The position numbers were made by a program, and so were the translations under genes. Source: Phycisphaerae bacterium (GTDB lineage: Bacteria; Planctomycetota; Phycisphaerae; Phycisphaerales; SM1A02). Taken from it: 6,582 nt of DNA. Below are positions 6,050-6,582 of the stretch, piece after piece. Positions within the stretch are counted from its first letter, which is position 1. Every line of letters starts with the position of its first letter. Below the pieces are notes generated by a model. It was not told where the DNA came from and did not search any database. It worked only from the letters and a program-made list of their open reading frames with translations. The stretch is taken from assembly GCA_016873375.1 (NCBI GenBank), contig VGXJ01000104.1:1-6582 (forward strand). The letters are read 5' to 3'.

Positions 6050-6582
6050 GGCGTGCTTCCTGGGTTGGTGGGCTGCGCGGGTTGCTGCGGTGACGGTGGT
6101 GGCGTGGGCTGCGATGCTGGCGCCGGTGGCGCACTTGCTGCTGGAGGACTGGCCACAGGCGCGGTGGGCGCTGGCGTCGCCGCGCTCGGTGGCACGACTG
6201 GCGGCACGACCGGCGCCGGCGGCGTACCTCCCGGAATGCGGCGCTGCGTCGCCGCCGCATCAGGATCGCGTCCAAGCAGCATGGCGCGCACGGCACCTCC
6301 GATGGGCTTGCCCATCAGCGACATCTTGACGGAGATCGAGACCTGCCGACCAGCCGGCAGCACCGTGGGCTGTCCTCCCCCGTCGCGCACCTCGAGCATG
6401 CGCCCCCTCACGCCGGGCACGGCGACCAATCGGATCGCGGGATCGGTCGACACGACATCGAGATCGACCATGTCGCTGAGTTCAGGCCACACGATGACGC
6501 GCGCTTCGCCGTCGACCGGTCGAGGCAGGAGTTCCAAGGTCGTGGCAGAGGCGGGCAGCATCGCCACGCGATCGCTTGCCGA
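6046..6582 (-). CDS. Unrecognised protein, C-terminal part only, with Pro/Ala-rich tail
   Basis: The frame is open to the window edge, so the true start is upstream. An internal GTG at 6567 and ATG at 6561 exist, but nothing shows that they are used. About 178 residues are visible. The first 110 or so alternate short hydrophobic strands and turns (ARVIVWPEL, IRLVAVPGV, QVSISVKMSL), suggesting a compact beta-rich domain. The rest is a low-complexity Pro/Ala/Ser/Thr/Gln tail with few charges, ending PTNPGSTP before TGA. No membrane segment, Cys motif or catalytic signature is visible. Its stop overlaps the GTPase ATG, so it belongs to the same operon. The Pro-rich tail could be a flexible spacer or a docking peptide for a partner. 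The neighbouring GAP1-like protein also has a Pro-rich linker. No function is assigned. Confidence 0.78.
   Translation of the reverse strand, partial: SASDRVAMLPASATTLELLPRPVDGEARVIVWPELSDMVDLDVVSTDPAIRLVAVPGVRGRMLEVRDGGGQPTVLPAGRQVSISVKMSLMGKPIGGAVRAMLLGRDPDAAATQRRIPGGTPPAPVVPPVVPPSAATPAPTAPVASPPAASAPPAPASQPTPPPSPQQPAQPTNPGSTP
6056..6061 (-). promoter_or_regulatory. Shine-Dalgarno AGGAAG for the GTPase gene
   Basis: On the minus strand AGGAAG ends six bases before the ATG at 6049. It lies within the last codons of the upstream gene. It is the best ribosome-binding site in the window and supports the chosen GTPase start. The other internal starts lack a comparable site. Confidence 0.6.
6191..6214 (-). 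repeat. Two-copy 12-base tandem repeat coding PVVP-PVVP
   Basis: On the plus strand, GGCACGACTGGC is followed at once by GGCACGACCGGC, 11 of 12 bases identical. Read on the minus strand it encodes PVVPPVVP inside the Pro-rich tail. The unit is a multiple of three, so copy-number change would keep the frame. Confidence 0.7.

Larger units (their letters stand above)
6049..6234 (-). other. Region coding a low-complexity Pro/Ala-rich C-terminal tail
   Basis: The last 60 or so codons of the partial upstream gene are mostly Pro, Ala, Ser, Thr and Gln, almost without charged or large hydrophobic residues. This is typical of an extended disordered linker or tail. The reading frame stays intact up to the overlap with the GTPase gene, so the tail is coding sequence and not a read-through artefact. 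Confidence 0.75.

Noticed and set aside
6046..6567. A complete gene starting at GTG 6567
   Set aside because: The frame continues open to the window edge with no stop, and no ribosome-binding site supports the GTG, so the gene is treated as cut at its 5' end.

Overview
All genes in this window lie on the minus strand, packed as one apparent operon that reads from high to low coordinates. The DNA is GC-rich, roughly two-thirds G+C by eye. Three of the four gene junctions are four-base ATGA stop/start overlaps, and the fourth gap is only 28 bases. Both ends of the window cut through genes. No rRNA, tRNA, CRISPR array, transposase, promoter or terminator was seen. The envelope channel, the GTPase partner family and the composition fit a high-GC Gram-negative bacterium. 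Planctomycetota is my best guess from memory of where this partner family is common, and nothing in the window proves it.

In transcription order: (1) 6582-6046 is the 3' part of an unrecognised protein, with a compact strand-rich region followed by a long Pro/Ala-rich tail. (2) 6049-4811 is a P-loop GTPase with zinc-ribbon cysteines in front of it, resembling the 'double-GTPase' or GTPase-associated-system GTPases. (3) 4814-3873 is a GAP1-N2-like GTPase-associated protein that ends in a Pro-rich linker and a C-terminal membrane anchor. (4) 3844-845 is a 999-residue, mainly helical protein with one central transmembrane segment and coiled-coil stretches, family unknown. (5) 848-1 is a MotA/TolQ/ExbB proton-channel protein, cut by the window end.

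Read together, this looks like a membrane-associated GTPase system. A cytosolic GTPase would act with a tail-anchored partner, a large membrane-spanning coiled-coil protein and a proton-driven channel subunit. GTPase plus GAP1-type protein is a predicted, largely uncharacterised conflict or signalling module. Its tight coupling to a MotA/TolQ/ExbB channel and a giant single-pass coiled-coil protein is the most interesting feature here. A loose analogy is Zorya, where a MotA-like channel with a long helical tail powers anti-phage defence. That comparison is inference only.
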